Of a stretch of 64,000 nt of DNA, positions 44,509 through 54,895 are shown in pieces (within the stretch, counting starts at the first letter, position 1; each line of letters opens with the position of its first letter). The notes beneath the pieces were generated by a model. The model saw only the letters and a program-made list of their open reading frames with translations. It was not told where the DNA came from and did not search any database. The stretch comes from Candidatus Babelota bacterium. Lineage in GTDB: Bacteria > Babelota > Babeliae > Babelales > Vermiphilaceae. The stretch covers positions 1 through 64,000 of the forward strand of contig JAJCZE010000006.1 of assembly GCA_029262555.1 (NCBI GenBank), in the 5' to 3' direction. The position numbers and the translations under genes are program-made.

Positions 44509-45996
44509 ATGAAAAAATTCGTATTCATTGCAGCGAGTATCTTGTTTGCAGTTCATGCATTACATGCAAAACGGCAAGAAGTCTTTGGCCGATCATTCAT
44601 GCTCATTCGCCCTGCTTCATACAACATCGCAATGAATGAGCAGCTCTGGCACAATTTCGTGTATCATAAAACAGGACCTGATTATGGTGCATTTCAACTC
44701 ATTCCATTTTATCAACATTCCAATAAGCGCAACAAAGTAGCACGCTACTTTTTAATTAATAGAAAAAACGAATTGCTTGTTGCCGGTGATAATACCGAGC
44801 AAGGCCTGGTATTAGATCGTGATATACGCGCCGAATGGCTTAATTTAGCAAGTGATTTTAGCGGTAAATTTTCAATCTGCCCCGAGCAAAAACAGATGGG
44901 TTTCACCTTCATGTATAATCAGGGATTAGAAAAAATAACCGACGTTGAATTTTTAAAAGGGTGGAATATCGGCATTGAATTTCCCGTACTTTTGGTTGAA
45001 AACAATTTGAATCTTTCCCAGCGAGATTTGAGTATGACAAGCACAGAAGCGAATCGCCAACCGGATATTATTTCTGCATTAAATCAATGCGACTGGAACT
45101 ATGCAAAATGGCGCCCGAAAGCAAAAACTCTTATTCGCCCTGAAAAAATTAAATTCACTGGTGGCCGCTCACTCATGCACCGTGATTATTTCCAACTTGC
45201 TTCATCTCTTTCTTTCACCATTCCACTCACCAAACGGCCGGATGCTGAATATCTTTTTGATACTGTCGTAGGCCTCGATCAGCACGTTGCAATGGGTGGT
45301 GCAATTCATATGCAAATTCTTTTAAACCGAGATCCTGAGCGCATCGCGTGGACGTTTTTTGCAAACCTTGAAGGCAACTTTTTAATTAGAAATCGCCAAT
45401 TTAGAACCTTTGATTTAAAAAACAAACCATTCAGTCGCTATATGACTTATACACGTAAAAATAGTGAACCAGGCGAAGTGATCCCGGGTGCAAATCTTTT
45501 AACGCTCGAAACAATTGTACGCCCGTATGGAATTGCAGACTTTTCTATGGGGTGGCGTATTAATGTAGCCCCCTTTGAATTTGAATTAGGATATGATTTA
45601 TATGGATTTGGTGGCGAAAAAATTAAACTCCGCTCATCGCCAATTGAATCGCCCTTCAATCGCAGATGCGGCGGCCTTAATGAATTTGGTATTGCAGGAA
45701 CTGGCTCCATTTTAAATAACGGCAAACTTATTCAAGCTACTGCAAGCGATAGCACCATTGATTGCTTAGCTGCAGATAATACTGAATTTGTTAGTATTTG
45801 TGAAAATGATCTTGATCTTTGCTCTGCTGCCGCAGGAAGCGTACTCAATCACAAAATACACGTTGCTGCAGGCATTGAAAGCCTTGGAGTGCATACAGAA
45901 GGCTTTGCCGGATGGGGTGTATTCTTTGAGTTCCCACAGAAAAATGCGTCCCTTGAAAACTGGGGCTTTTGGCTTAAGCTCGGTGCAGCATTTTAG
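44509..45996 (+). CDS. Probable outer-membrane beta-barrel protein
   Basis: The 495-residue protein has a signal peptide (MKKFVFIAASILFAVHALHA) and alternating amphipathic strands with many aromatic residues, for example 'FSMGWRINVAPFEFELGYDLYGFGG'. It ends in Phe after 'WGFWLKLGAAF', the C-terminal aromatic signal recognised by the Bam machinery. Four cysteines occur in the C-terminal third. No named family recognised. It may be a general porin of this lineage. Confidence 0.72.
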   Translation: MKKFVFIAASILFAVHALHAKRQEVFGRSFMLIRPASYNIAMNEQLWHNFVYHKTGPDYGAFQLIPFYQHSNKRNKVARYFLINRKNELLVAGDNTEQGLVLDRDIRAEWLNLASDFSGKFSICPEQKQMGFTFMYNQGLEKITDVEFLKGWNIGIEFPVLLVENNLNLSQRDLSMTSTEANRQPDIISALNQCDWNYAKWRPKAKTLIRPEKIKFTGGRSLMHRDYFQLASSLSFTIPLTKRPDAEYLFDTVVGLDQHVAMGGAIHMQILLNRDPERIAWTFFANLEGNFLIRNRQFRTFDLKNKPFSRYMTYTRKNSEPGEVIPGANLLTLETIVRPYGIADFSMGWRINVAPFEFELGYDLYGFGGEKIKLRSSPIESPFNRRCGGLNEFGIAGTGSILNNGKLIQATASDSTIDCLAADNTEFVSICENDLDLCSAAAGSVLNHKIHVAAGIESLGVHTEGFAGWGVFFEFPQKNASLENWGFWLKLGAAF

Positions 45997-46061
45997 GCTT
46001 TGTGAACCAATTCTAAAAAAACACAATATAAACAACTACCCATTACAAGTGTATTACCATC

Positions 46062-46147
46062 CCGTTCGTCCTGAGCTTGTCGAAGGAAACGAATGGCAAA
46101 AAGTAATCTTTTCCGCTCGTATCCTTCGACAAGCTCAGGACGAACGG
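46062..46147. repeat. Inverted REP-like pair 2
   Basis: Left arm 46062-46087, right arm 46122-46147, exact reverse complements with a 34-base spacer. Both carry the GTCC/GGAC variant and end or begin with AAGGA/TCCTT. The pair lies between two convergent genes, where it could act as a terminator hairpin. Confidence 0.85.
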
Positions 46148-46208
46148 ATATAAAATCAACTATTTTTAAAGTGTGAATAAAAATTAGATAAAAATTTTTT
46201 CACAGAGC

Positions 46209-46820
46209 CTAGCTTAACTGATAATACTGTTTCATACGCGTAGAAAGAAGCTCCCGAGCATGCAATGCAATCGTATCATGATCTTTATGCTTGCGAACCA
46301 AATCAGCAAGCTTCCTTTTATAATGCACAATCGATTGCCGCGTAATCTCTCTCATCCGATCCATACGTTTTTGAAATTCTTCCGGATCTGATTGAGATAA
46401 TTGTGCCTGCCGCTCCAGCTCAGATACGCCAATGGTAAGCCGGATAATAGTATCATACGCAAATCGCATATCACTACTTTTTAGATCAACACCCTGCCGC
46501 TTGAGGCTTTTCGCTTCGGCAACGTAGCTCATCAAAAGTCTTTTTTGCAATTCTCGCACTCGCTCAATACCAAATTCCTGATCCGAATCAGCACCCTGAA
46601 ACATCTGAGCTTTATGCTTACGCAATGCCATCAAAAGATCGCTATTTGGTGCAAATCCCAATGCCTGCAATGCTTGAATATCTTGATCAAGCTGCTGCGT
46701 AAGTTGCTTTTGCGCTCGCAAACTCGTATATCGATTGAAATACTTAAAAAGATAAAAAAAGATAAGCCCAATAATAATAGTACTTACGACCACCGAAAGA
46801 ATATAACGTATTCGTTTCAT
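46209..46820 (-). CDS. Single-span membrane protein with coiled coil, hypothetical
   Basis: The 203-residue product has a membrane segment (ILSVVVSTIIIGLIFFYLF) near the N-terminus after a basic start (MKRIRY). The rest is a long charged helical region (KQLTQQLDQDIQALQAL, RVRELQKRLLMSYVAEAKSLK). It probably sits in the inner membrane with a coiled-coil domain outside or inside. GGGGGACGG precedes the ATG at 46820. No family recognised. Confidence 0.65.
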   Translation of the reverse strand: MKRIRYILSVVVSTIIIGLIFFYLFKYFNRYTSLRAQKQLTQQLDQDIQALQALGFAPNSDLLMALRKHKAQMFQGADSDQEFGIERVRELQKRLLMSYVAEAKSLKRQGVDLKSSDMRFAYDTIIRLTIGVSELERQAQLSQSDPEEFQKRMDRMREITRQSIVHYKRKLADLVRKHKDHDTIALHARELLSTRMKQYYQLS

Positions 46821-46895
46821 TATTCCGTCCCCCTGATAAAATCCCCTTATACTGCTTATTCTACCGAAATAATGAATACAAATGCAATGGAATGG

Positions 46896-47513
46896 CTATT
46901 CTTCTTTACCACTAGTATCTAATGCCGCGGTAACCTCTTCAGTGGTTTTTTTCAGCTCTTGGTCTAGCCAATCTAAATATTCGAGATTACTATCGAATCT
47001 TCTCTCTTGGCTCTCTATATCTTTCTGACATGCAGCACCTTCTTCAGCAGCCCCCGCGCCAGCTCCTCCTGGCTCAACCTCTGCCTGCGTAGAGCATTGC
47101 TCCGCTTGCGCATCATCTACAACTATCGTTGCCGCTCCCTTTGAATTTGTAGTAACTGTAACCGGGCCAGAAAAAGATTTCCATCTTCTGTGCTTCCTTG
47201 TAGCTCTGTTTATTTCTTGTTGCTTAAAGTGCGCTTTACGCCTTGCTTGAGTTTCAGGATCTAGCCCTAATCCCGCTTGCCTTTGCGCTGCTTGCTGGAG
47301 TAGCTCTCGCTTTACTCTTCGATTTTGAATCCGCCTTTTCCATTCATCCTTCATTTTCTCATGATCTATTAAATGCACAGCACCTAAAGACCGCACATAC
47401 TCTCCCCAAGGCTTTGGTTTTATTGACCTATCCTGCAGCATGACCCCTTTTAAAGGGCAAAACAAAGCTATAGAAAAAATAAAAAATACCGTTTGATACA
47501 AAAAATTACGCAT
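46896..47513 (-). CDS. Exported basic helical protein, hypothetical
   Basis: The 205-residue product has a signal peptide (MRNFLYQTVFFIFSIALFCPLKG), a basic helical region (about 50-110) and a beta-like 'GPVTVTTNSKGAATIVVDD'. A Gly/Ala/Glu-rich linker and an acidic helical C-terminus with two or three cysteines follow. GGTGGAG precedes the ATG at 47513. It is one of five consecutive reverse-strand exported proteins. No family recognised. Confidence 0.62.
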   Translation of the reverse strand: MRNFLYQTVFFIFSIALFCPLKGVMLQDRSIKPKPWGEYVRSLGAVHLIDHEKMKDEWKRRIQNRRVKRELLQQAAQRQAGLGLDPETQARRKAHFKQQEINRATRKHRRWKSFSGPVTVTTNSKGAATIVVDDAQAEQCSTQAEVEPGGAGAGAAEEGAACQKDIESQERRFDSNLEYLDWLDQELKKTTEEVTAALDTSGKEE

Positions 47514-47594
47514 ACTCTACACTCCACCAAGTTATAATTTAATTGATTTGCAGTGTAACGAAATATGCGCGACAGGAAAATAAAAAATGAAAAT

Positions 47595-47945
47595 TTACGA
47601 TTTTTTAGGCGTCATTTGAGCCGTAGCTTTTTGCCAACCATGCTTTGTAAGCTCATGCTCGTAATATATCTTTTCAGACCAATTTAAATCTTGATCTGAT
47701 GGAAGTGCTTCTTTTTTCTGACGAAAAAGTTGATACGCTTTACCGGCCTCAGAATATTCAGAGGCACCCATAAATTCTAATCTATCTGATGCAGGCAAAT
47801 ATAAATCTTCTTTATAGCGAGCTTGATCAACTCTGTTTTGTAATTGAGCAATATCATCTTTACCCAACACACCCCAAGCCATTGGCATCAAAAACAACGC
47901 AATAAAAAGAATAGCAATAACAATACAAAGCCAAATCTTCTTCAT
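47595..47945 (-). CDS. Small membrane-anchored protein, hypothetical
   Basis: I set the start at ATG 47945 (MKKIWLCIVIAILFIALFLMPMAWG) after CAGGGGG; a longer frame to 48008 lacks a ribosome site. The 116-residue product has one strong N-terminal hydrophobic segment and a polar, mixed-charge remainder (SDRLEFMGASEYSEAGKAYQLFRQKKEAL). No family recognised. Confidence 0.6.
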   Translation of the reverse strand: MKKIWLCIVIAILFIALFLMPMAWGVLGKDDIAQLQNRVDQARYKEDLYLPASDRLEFMGASEYSEAGKAYQLFRQKKEALPSDQDLNWSEKIYYEHELTKHGWQKATAQMTPKKS

Positions 47946-48012
47946 AAAACCCCCTGAAGTATTAACAATTATAGCTTTAACGTAGCTGAATTGAAGACTA
48001 AAGTGCAATGAT

Positions 48013-48519
48013 TTACGCGGATTTTTGCTCTTTTAACACAGCAACTAATCGCTCGCCGAATGAAAACTTTTCTGGCGATCTCTTTTTTTGAAAACGCTTA
48101 CGGCATTTTTTTGCCAATGGAAATATGATCTTATCGACTACTATAAAGAGCGCTAAAACGCCTGTAATAGCTTTTGGCATGATAGTAGCATTGCGCAATT
48201 TCCGCTTTGCATCATCTCGTTCTTTTTCTGCTTGTAGCTTTTGTTTATATGCAACAAACTCTCTACCTAACGACGCAGCTTCACTCTCATCATCTGTAGC
48301 GCCTGTAAAATGCGAAACTAACTCATTCTTTTGTGGGATTTTATCTAAACTAACATGCCCTCTTCGCAATTTATCTACAAACCGCTTCATCTCAGCAATT
48401 TGCTCGGGTGTTGCCGTCTGCGTTACGTCAGGTAATCCAAGGTCAGCAGCGTTCACCTGAGGCGCTGCCAGACATATAACAGTGAAAAATAACATTCGAA
48501 GGGATAATCGTGACATCAT
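48013..48519 (-). CDS. Exported protein with C-terminal hydrophobic segment and basic tail, hypothetical
   Basis: AAGGT is six bases before the ATG at 48519 (MMSRLSLRMLFFTVICLAAPQVNA); an ATG two codons earlier abuts the site. The 168-residue product has a signal peptide and a helical charged middle (KQKLQAEKERDDAKRKLRN). A hydrophobic stretch (ITGVLALFIVVDKIIFPLA) and a strongly basic tail (KKCRKRFQKKR) follow. The layout matches the proteins at 41189, 48598, 49327 and 54896. Confidence 0.62.
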   Translation of the reverse strand: MMSRLSLRMLFFTVICLAAPQVNAADLGLPDVTQTATPEQIAEMKRFVDKLRRGHVSLDKIPQKNELVSHFTGATDDESEAASLGREFVAYKQKLQAEKERDDAKRKLRNATIMPKAITGVLALFIVVDKIIFPLAKKCRKRFQKKRSPEKFSFGERLVAVLKEQKSA

Positions 48520-48597
48520 ATTCATACCTTATATACCAGCGGTGTAATTTCTTATCCCTTCATTCTACTCGTTTTCTTGCATTTTTTCTATTAAGCC

Positions 48598-49290
48598 CTA
48601 TTCCCCATCATTCTCATCAGGATCATCATTTTTTTCGAAAAATGAATCTATAATTTTATACGCTACAAATGCTCCCAATCCCCACTTACAAAGGCGTGAA
48701 AGTGGAATACCACCTTTATGTACAACTGGTCTTGCTGGTCGATCATTTCTCGGAGGTTTACCTACGTAAGCACCCGCATTTCCATCATCATCTGATTCAT
48801 CACCATCGCTTAAAGCAGGATATGGATCACCTGAATCTGAGCTGCGGGATCGTCTTATATCAGATCTTGATGAATGTGGTGCAGGCGTAGGTGGTATAAA
48901 TGCATCATTATCGTCTTCATCTGATACTCCAGAAGCAAAAGGATCCGCAATTCCTCCAGATCCAGCAGAACTCCCCAAACTACTTAAATAACTGCGTTCA
49001 TCAAGTGGGGTTGAAGCTGCTTGCGCGCCATCGCTCGACGCATTGTCACCATCAAATGGATCAGGTTCAGCTTTAGTAACAGGCACTCCCGCTGCAGATG
49101 CAAAAGCCGCCTGCATCGCTATTCTAGTAGCAGGAGTATCCTCAAAAGAGCCCCTTGCATCCGCCGATTGTGCTCGACGATGAAATGAATCTTGTCGACG
49201 AAATGGAGGCTTCAAACCTCCATCATCCGTTGCATGCAACAATACTGGCGCACACAGCATCAGCAGCGCGCTGCTATAGCAAAATTTCAT
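48598..49290 (-). CDS. Exported acidic low-complexity protein with C-terminal hydrophobic segment, hypothetical
   Basis: The 230-residue product has a signal peptide (MKFCYSSALLMLCAPVLLHA). A long Ser/Asp/Ala/Pro/Gly-rich region follows that is probably disordered (SGVSDEDDNDAF, RRSRSSDSGDP, LSDGDESDDDG). A short hydrophobic stretch (LCKWGLGAFVAYKIIDSFF) precedes an acidic tail. AAAGGAG precedes the ATG at 49290. No family recognised; composition resembles the protein at 54174-54854. Confidence 0.62.
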   Translation of the reverse strand: MKFCYSSALLMLCAPVLLHATDDGGLKPPFRRQDSFHRRAQSADARGSFEDTPATRIAMQAAFASAAGVPVTKAEPDPFDGDNASSDGAQAASTPLDERSYLSSLGSSAGSGGIADPFASGVSDEDDNDAFIPPTPAPHSSRSDIRRSRSSDSGDPYPALSDGDESDDDGNAGAYVGKPPRNDRPARPVVHKGGIPLSRLCKWGLGAFVAYKIIDSFFEKNDDPDENDGE

Positions 49291-49326
49291 ACAATTACTC
49301 CTTTTTTAATGGGTAGATAATTATAC

Positions 49327-50142
49327 CTATGATATACGATGCGCTATACGCTTTGTAAATATGAAATACTTTTTATGCAAAGTGGATTGCTTTAGAGCAC
49401 GTTTTAAAAGTAACAACCGGCTACGCATCCGTACCTTTTTCTTTATCACTTGAGATTTTACGTTTTTGCGTAGATAGTTTTTTATTTTTTTCTCGCAGTT
49501 TGATATCCAGTCCAGTCTCCCTTTTTTATACGCAGCTAAAATAAGCGCTGCGCTCATCCATACTGGAATACCTTGTTTATGAAATAACCATCCATCAAAA
49601 CTGCGCAATTCTTCAAGTTGTTTTTGCAACGTTTCTCGCTCTTCGTTTGCTTCGCGCAGGCTTGTTTGAATTCTTCTTTTTACCTCATGTGGAGCAAGGC
49701 CCTGTACTGCTTGAGCTGCTGCAAGCTGATGCGCTAATTCATCTGCACGCCGTTCAGCTTCATCAGTAGCGCGTGCGATTCTCCGTATTACTTCAACTTC
49801 AGATACTCCATTGCGTTGCCCTTCAGCTTGCCCAATCTGATTATGCGCTTGGCGAGCAACAGCTAACGCATTGCCAAGTTGGCCGTGCAATGCCGCTTGC
49901 TGCGCGCGTAACGCCGCAATCGTAGCAGCATCTGCTTGCTGCTTTTGCTCAGCCCCGTCAAGAAGTGGCTGCATAGCTTTCACCATATCTGCATGAATAT
50001 CCTGGCCTGCTCTTTGCAATCTTTCGATAGTGGCTATTAATTGTACTCGCGTTTGTTGATCAATAGGAATAATTTGCTCACCTGCTGCAAAGCAGCCACC
50101 AACACTCAATAAAAAAACCATATTAAAAAGTAAACAACGCAT
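49327..50142 (-). CDS. Exported coiled-coil protein with basic C-terminus, hypothetical
   Basis: The 271-residue product has a signal peptide (MRCLLFNMVFLLSVGGCFA; the Cys before FA may be a weak lipobox). A long Ala/Gln/Glu-rich coiled coil covers about 25-175, and a hydrophobic segment (GIPVWMSAALILAAYKKG) follows. The C-terminus is very basic (KKIKNYLRKNVKSQVIKKKVRMRSR). It lies downstream of groEL but is separated by a terminator. Confidence 0.65.
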   Translation of the reverse strand: MRCLLFNMVFLLSVGGCFAAGEQIIPIDQQTRVQLIATIERLQRAGQDIHADMVKAMQPLLDGAEQKQQADAATIAALRAQQAALHGQLGNALAVARQAHNQIGQAEGQRNGVSEVEVIRRIARATDEAERRADELAHQLAAAQAVQGLAPHEVKRRIQTSLREANEERETLQKQLEELRSFDGWLFHKQGIPVWMSAALILAAYKKGRLDWISNCEKKIKNYLRKNVKSQVIKKKVRMRSRLLLLKRALKQSTLHKKYFIFTKRIAHRIS

Positions 50143-50170
50143 TAAAAAACCTCACACTGTTATTACATAT

Positions 50171-50203
50171 AAAAAGGCCCCACCATAATCGGTGAGGCCT
50201 TTA
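50171..50203 (-). terminator. Terminator after groEL
   Basis: On the reverse strand, stem AAAGGCCTCACC/GGTGGGGCCTTT (one mismatch) around GATTAT, followed by TTTTT, 23 bases after the groEL stop. Confidence 0.85.
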
Positions 50204-50225
50204 AGTCTACTGTAAAAATGAGAAA

Positions 50226-51878
<1,653 letters not shown>

Positions 51879-51892
51879 TCATTACTCCAGAA

Positions 51893-52183
51893 TTAGTTTG
51901 TTTCAATGACGCCGAGTAGTTCATCTTCTTTAATGATCAGAAAGTCTTGGCCAGCTTCCGTGCCCGAATATTTGCCAAAGTAAACAGTATCACCCTCTTT
52001 TACAGAAAGAGTAATAACGTTACCTGTTGCATCTTTACGCCCTGGACCAACTGCAATAACTGAGCCAGTTTGTGCTTTTTCTTTTGCAGCATCAGGAATA
52101 ATGATGCCCGAAGCAGTTTTTTCTTCCACAGGATTACGTTTGACCAATACACGATCAGCTAATGGTTTGATTTTATCAAACAT
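51893..52183 (-). CDS. groS: Co-chaperonin GroES
   Basis: About 96 residues with the GroES mobile loop region '[17 protein letters not shown]' and 'VAVGPGRKD...[14 protein letters not shown]'. Two adjacent ATGs exist; I chose 52183 because AAGGAGG then has a four-base spacing. It caps GroEL. No CIRCE operator (TTAGCACTC-N9-GAGTGCTAA) is visible upstream. Confidence 0.96.
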   Translation of the reverse strand: MFDKIKPLADRVLVKRNPVEEKTASGIIIPDAAKEKAQTGSVIAVGPGRKDATGNVITLSVKEGDTVYFGKYSGTEAGQDFLIIKEDELLGVIETN

Positions 52184-52230
52184 CATGCCTCCTTGATTAA
52201 GGATTAAGGTTATGCTTTTTCAATATTCTC

Positions 52231-52258
52231 AGTATAATTCAAAATCTCAGATTCTCAA
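52231..52258 (-). promoter_or_regulatory. Candidate sigma-70 promoter of groES-groEL
   Basis: Reverse strand TTGAGA (52258-52253), a 16-base spacer and TATACT (52236-52231), about 48 bases before the groES start. No CIRCE inverted repeat overlaps it. Confidence 0.55.
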
Positions 52259-52651
52259 TATATTTTTCTTGATGCCAAGAGACTCATATTTTATCAATCG
52301 AGATCTATCAATAAGCGCTCTAGATGCATTTATTATCTGGACGAAATCTTCATTCTAGGCTCAACAAAAAAATGAGCTGATTCTTCAAAAATCAAATTTA
52401 CACCCTCAACCGTTCGCCCTGAGCGTGTCGAAGGGTTAAAAAATATGCAATTTAAGGCCTTAAGTTATAAATTCATGCCCACTCCTCTTTCTGATACCTT
52501 CTTTTTTTGCCCGTTCGAGACCCTTCGACACGCTCAGGGCGAACGGTGGGTCCCAACGCGAGTTGGGTAAAGCGATGAAGGTATCTGTAAAGCCCTGGCG
52601 AGTGTTCTACAGGTTTAATCTGATCTGAATGATTCGGGAGCTTTTGCCCAT
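52259..52651. other. Intergenic region with REP-like pair and palindromic unit
   Basis: No gene seen. It contains inverted REP-like pair 3 (52410-52546), followed directly by one copy of the GTCCCAACGC-N-AGTTGGG palindromic unit (52547-52575). The rest is AT-rich. Confidence 0.7.
52410..52546. repeat. Inverted REP-like pair 3
   Basis: Left arm 52410-52435, right arm 52521-52546, exact reverse complements. Both carry the unusual GAGCGTGTCG / CGACACGCTC variant, where the other pairs have GAGCTTGTCG. Confidence 0.85.
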
Positions 52652-53125
52652 TTAGGCGTCTGCATTATCCGATTTCTTGCAACAATCGGCTGGATCACAG
52701 CCTTTTTTGGCCTCTTCAGGCGCTTTTGCTTTGGCAGCTTGTTCATCTTTTTTGACTACCTCTTTCACCAGATCTTGTACCTTCTGCGGAGTTGGCTGAT
52801 AGAGATCAATAATGTTGCCACCCGGATCTTGCATGCTTGCCATCAGGCCGTGCACTTTTTCAACCGGCTCAGCTTTAAATTGTATTTCATCTTTATATTT
52901 TTCATAAAATGCGCGCACATCATCAACTTCAAGCACAAGGCCTGTAATGCGATCATGCGGCTCTTGACGCGTTGGGCATAAGCCAATTTTTACATCACCC
53001 ACCGCAAATTCTGCCCATGAATCTTTAATGTGAAAAATCTGCTTGAGACCTAATTTTTTATAAAATTCCACTGCTGCATCAACATCATGCTCAAGCAAAA
53101 TGATCATGCCTACTTTAGTAATCAT
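52652..53125 (-). CDS. VOC-superfamily (glyoxalase/bleomycin-resistance-like) protein with Cys-rich tail
   Basis: I set the start at ATG 53125 (MITKVGMIILLEHDVDAAV) after AGGAGTG. The 157-residue product has the VOC fold pattern: 'DVDAAVEFYKKLGLKQIF', 'AEFAVGDVKIGL', 'GLVLEVDDVRAFYEKY' and 'MQDPGGNIIDLYQP'. A Lys/Ala/Glu linker and a C-terminal Cys cluster (GCDPADCCKKSD) follow. VOC proteins bind metals and act on small molecules; the substrate is unknown. The three-Cys tail may bind metal and is unusual for the family. Confidence 0.85.
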   Translation of the reverse strand: MITKVGMIILLEHDVDAAVEFYKKLGLKQIFHIKDSWAEFAVGDVKIGLCPTRQEPHDRITGLVLEVDDVRAFYEKYKDEIQFKAEPVEKVHGLMASMQDPGGNIIDLYQPTPQKVQDLVKEVVKKDEQAAKAKAPEEAKKGCDPADCCKKSDNADA

Positions 53126-53256
53126 GGGTTGCACACTCCTTATTGTAATGCCGTATATGCCCATTGGAAAGGTTGATTAGAAAGACTTTTTGAATACAAT
53201 CAGTATAGCTTATTGAGGGGTGTTTGGCCAGAGAGGCAATCGTGATACCGCCCGTA

Positions 53257-53398
53257 TCCTTCGACAAGCTCAGGACGAACGGTGTAAGGTATAAGAGTGT
53301 AAGGTATAAAATAGAATTAAAAATATATGCATAACCTAAATAACAACATTTCCATACATCAGATATATTTATCCGTTCGTCCTGAGCTTGTCGAAGGA
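53257..53398. repeat. Inverted REP-like pair 4
   Basis: Arms 53257-53282 and 53373-53398 are exact reverse complements carrying the same GTCC/GGAC and AAGGA/TCCTT variant as pair 2. The order of the two arms is reversed relative to the other pairs (reverse copy first). The right arm ends 25 bases before the rpe start codon. Confidence 0.85.
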
Positions 53399-53423
53399 TA
53401 CAAACACTACAAAGGAAGTAATA

Positions 53424-54062
53424 ATGATCAACCTATTCCCCTCACTTATCAGCGGAAATTTACTCTGCATAGAACAATCAATTAAACAGCTCGAGCCCTA
53501 TTGCGATGGCTTTCACCTTGATGTAATGGACAATCATTTTGTACCGAACCTAACCTTCGGTGCGGATATGGTAAACGCAATTGCAAAAAGTAGCTCAAAA
53601 AAAATGTGGGTCCATTTAATGGTGGATGATCCAATGAATTGGTGCACTACGCTACACCTTTCTGCAGGCAGCATTGTGTCTTTTCATTTTGAATCAACAC
53701 CGCAATCGCAAGAAGTTGCAAAATGTATAACAGAAAAAAAATGGATTCCGAGCCTTGCAATAAATCCAAAAACGGCCGTAGCTGAAATTGCACCCCTCCT
53801 AGATGTTGTTGATCATGTATTGGTGATGTCTGTTGAGCCTGGCTTTTCTGGTCAGCGTTTTTTGGAACATGTGCTCCCAAAAGTAGGTGAATTGAAAAAA
53901 TTAAAACCCAATCTTGTGATTGGCATGGATGGTGGAATCAATCTTGGAACTATTCATGATGTTGCATCTGCGGGCGTACAAGATATTGCAATTGCATCGG
54001 CAATTTTTGCAAGCGATGATCCAGTACATGCAATTCAAGCATTGCGAAAAAAAGCTGCATAA
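53424..54062 (+). CDS. rpe: Ribulose-phosphate 3-epimerase
   Basis: I set the start at ATG 53424 (MINLFPSLISGNLL) after AAAGGAAG; the frame extends upstream into a repeat. The 212-residue product has the RPE barrel motifs 'FHLDVMDNHFVPNLTFG', 'HLMVDDP', 'HFES', 'VLVMSVEPGFSGQ' and 'GMDGGIN', with the metal-site and catalytic Asp residues in place. It interconverts ribulose 5-phosphate and xylulose 5-phosphate in the pentose phosphate pathway. Confidence 0.95.
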   Translation: MINLFPSLISGNLLCIEQSIKQLEPYCDGFHLDVMDNHFVPNLTFGADMVNAIAKSSSKKMWVHLMVDDPMNWCTTLHLSAGSIVSFHFESTPQSQEVAKCITEKKWIPSLAINPKTAVAEIAPLLDVVDHVLVMSVEPGFSGQRFLEHVLPKVGELKKLKPNLVIGMDGGINLGTIHDVASAGVQDIAIASAIFASDDPVHAIQALRKKAA

Positions 54063-54113
54063 ACTTACAACCCCATTTATTACTTTTTGCACTCACACAA
54101 TGTTCTTAATGCA

Positions 54114-54151
54114 TAAAAAAAGAGCCCGGTTTTTATACCGAGCTCTTTTTT
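54114..54151. terminator. Bidirectional terminator between rpe and a small exported protein gene
   Basis: Stem AAAAAAGAGCTCGGT-type: AAGAGCCCGGT pairs with ACCGAGCTCTT (one mismatch), with A and T runs on either side. Confidence 0.85.
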
Positions 54152-54173
54152 ATTTTTATAATGAGAAAGAAGT

Positions 54174-54854
54174 TTATGCAGTTGCTGCTACTTCATCGTC
54201 CTCATCTTCGTCATCTTCAGTTTCATTCATTACGTCACGAACTAATTTAGCAAATCCTAAAGCGAACGCTGCGCGTACGCCTTTAAATCCACGATATGTC
54301 CACAAACCCGCTTGAGCATCTTGTGCATTAAAGTAATGCGCTTTTTCAGCTACGCTCATTTTATCAAATTTTTCAGCACCATACATAAGAATAGCAGTGC
54401 GCTCTTTTGCATCAACTTTAGACGTCCATACTTTATTTAAAAGACGTCTTGCTACACCTTTTGCAGTGCCTTCATTTTTACCAGGCATTACAAACTTTGG
54501 AGTTTGAGCTGGAGTTGCTCCTGCGCCCGCTGCAGCTGCTGCTTGCGCTGCAGAACCTCCTGTAGGTGCATCATCAGAATCGCTGCCTGATCCAGATACT
54601 TGAACATCTGAACCGCCATCACCTAAAGCTGCTGATCCATCGCCACTATCTGAATCATCATCAGCGTTACTTTCGCCTGCAATTACTACGCCGCCACCAT
54701 CAGATTCATCGCCACTGCGAGTGCCCGCTCCAGCTGCGGCTGCAGCTGCTGAAGATGCAGGAGCTTCGCTTTCATTTTCTGATCCAGCCCCATCAGCTTT
54801 AAGCTGAAGTGCGAATGCACTTACCAACAATAATGCGAATAATTTTTTGTTCAT
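54174..54854 (-). CDS. Exported acidic Ser/Asp/Ala/Gly-rich protein, hypothetical
   Basis: The 226-residue product has a signal peptide (MNKKLFALLLVSAFALQLKA). A disordered acidic region follows at about 22-125 (SGSGSDSDDAP, SAAAAAAGAGTRSGDES). The last 100 residues look helical and folded (ARRLLNKVWTSKVDAKERTAILMYGAEKF), and the protein ends in an acidic tail (EDDEDEDDEVAATA). AAAGGG precedes the ATG. No family recognised. The folded C-terminal region could be compared across the window's other small proteins. Confidence 0.65.
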   Translation of the reverse strand: MNKKLFALLLVSAFALQLKADGAGSENESEAPASSAAAAAAGAGTRSGDESDGGGVVIAGESNADDDSDSGDGSAALGDGGSDVQVSGSGSDSDDAPTGGSAAQAAAAAGAGATPAQTPKFVMPGKNEGTAKGVARRLLNKVWTSKVDAKERTAILMYGAEKFDKMSVAEKAHYFNAQDAQAGLWTYRGFKGVRAAFALGFAKLVRDVMNETEDDEDEDDEVAATA

Positions 54855-54895
54855 ATCATCCCTTTGAGAGTTGTATATATGTTTAGAGAAACCAC

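Noticed and set aside
52184-52270. CIRCE heat-shock operator upstream of groES.
   Set aside because: No TTAGCACTC-N9-GAGTGCTAA match was found; only a sigma-70-like promoter is visible.
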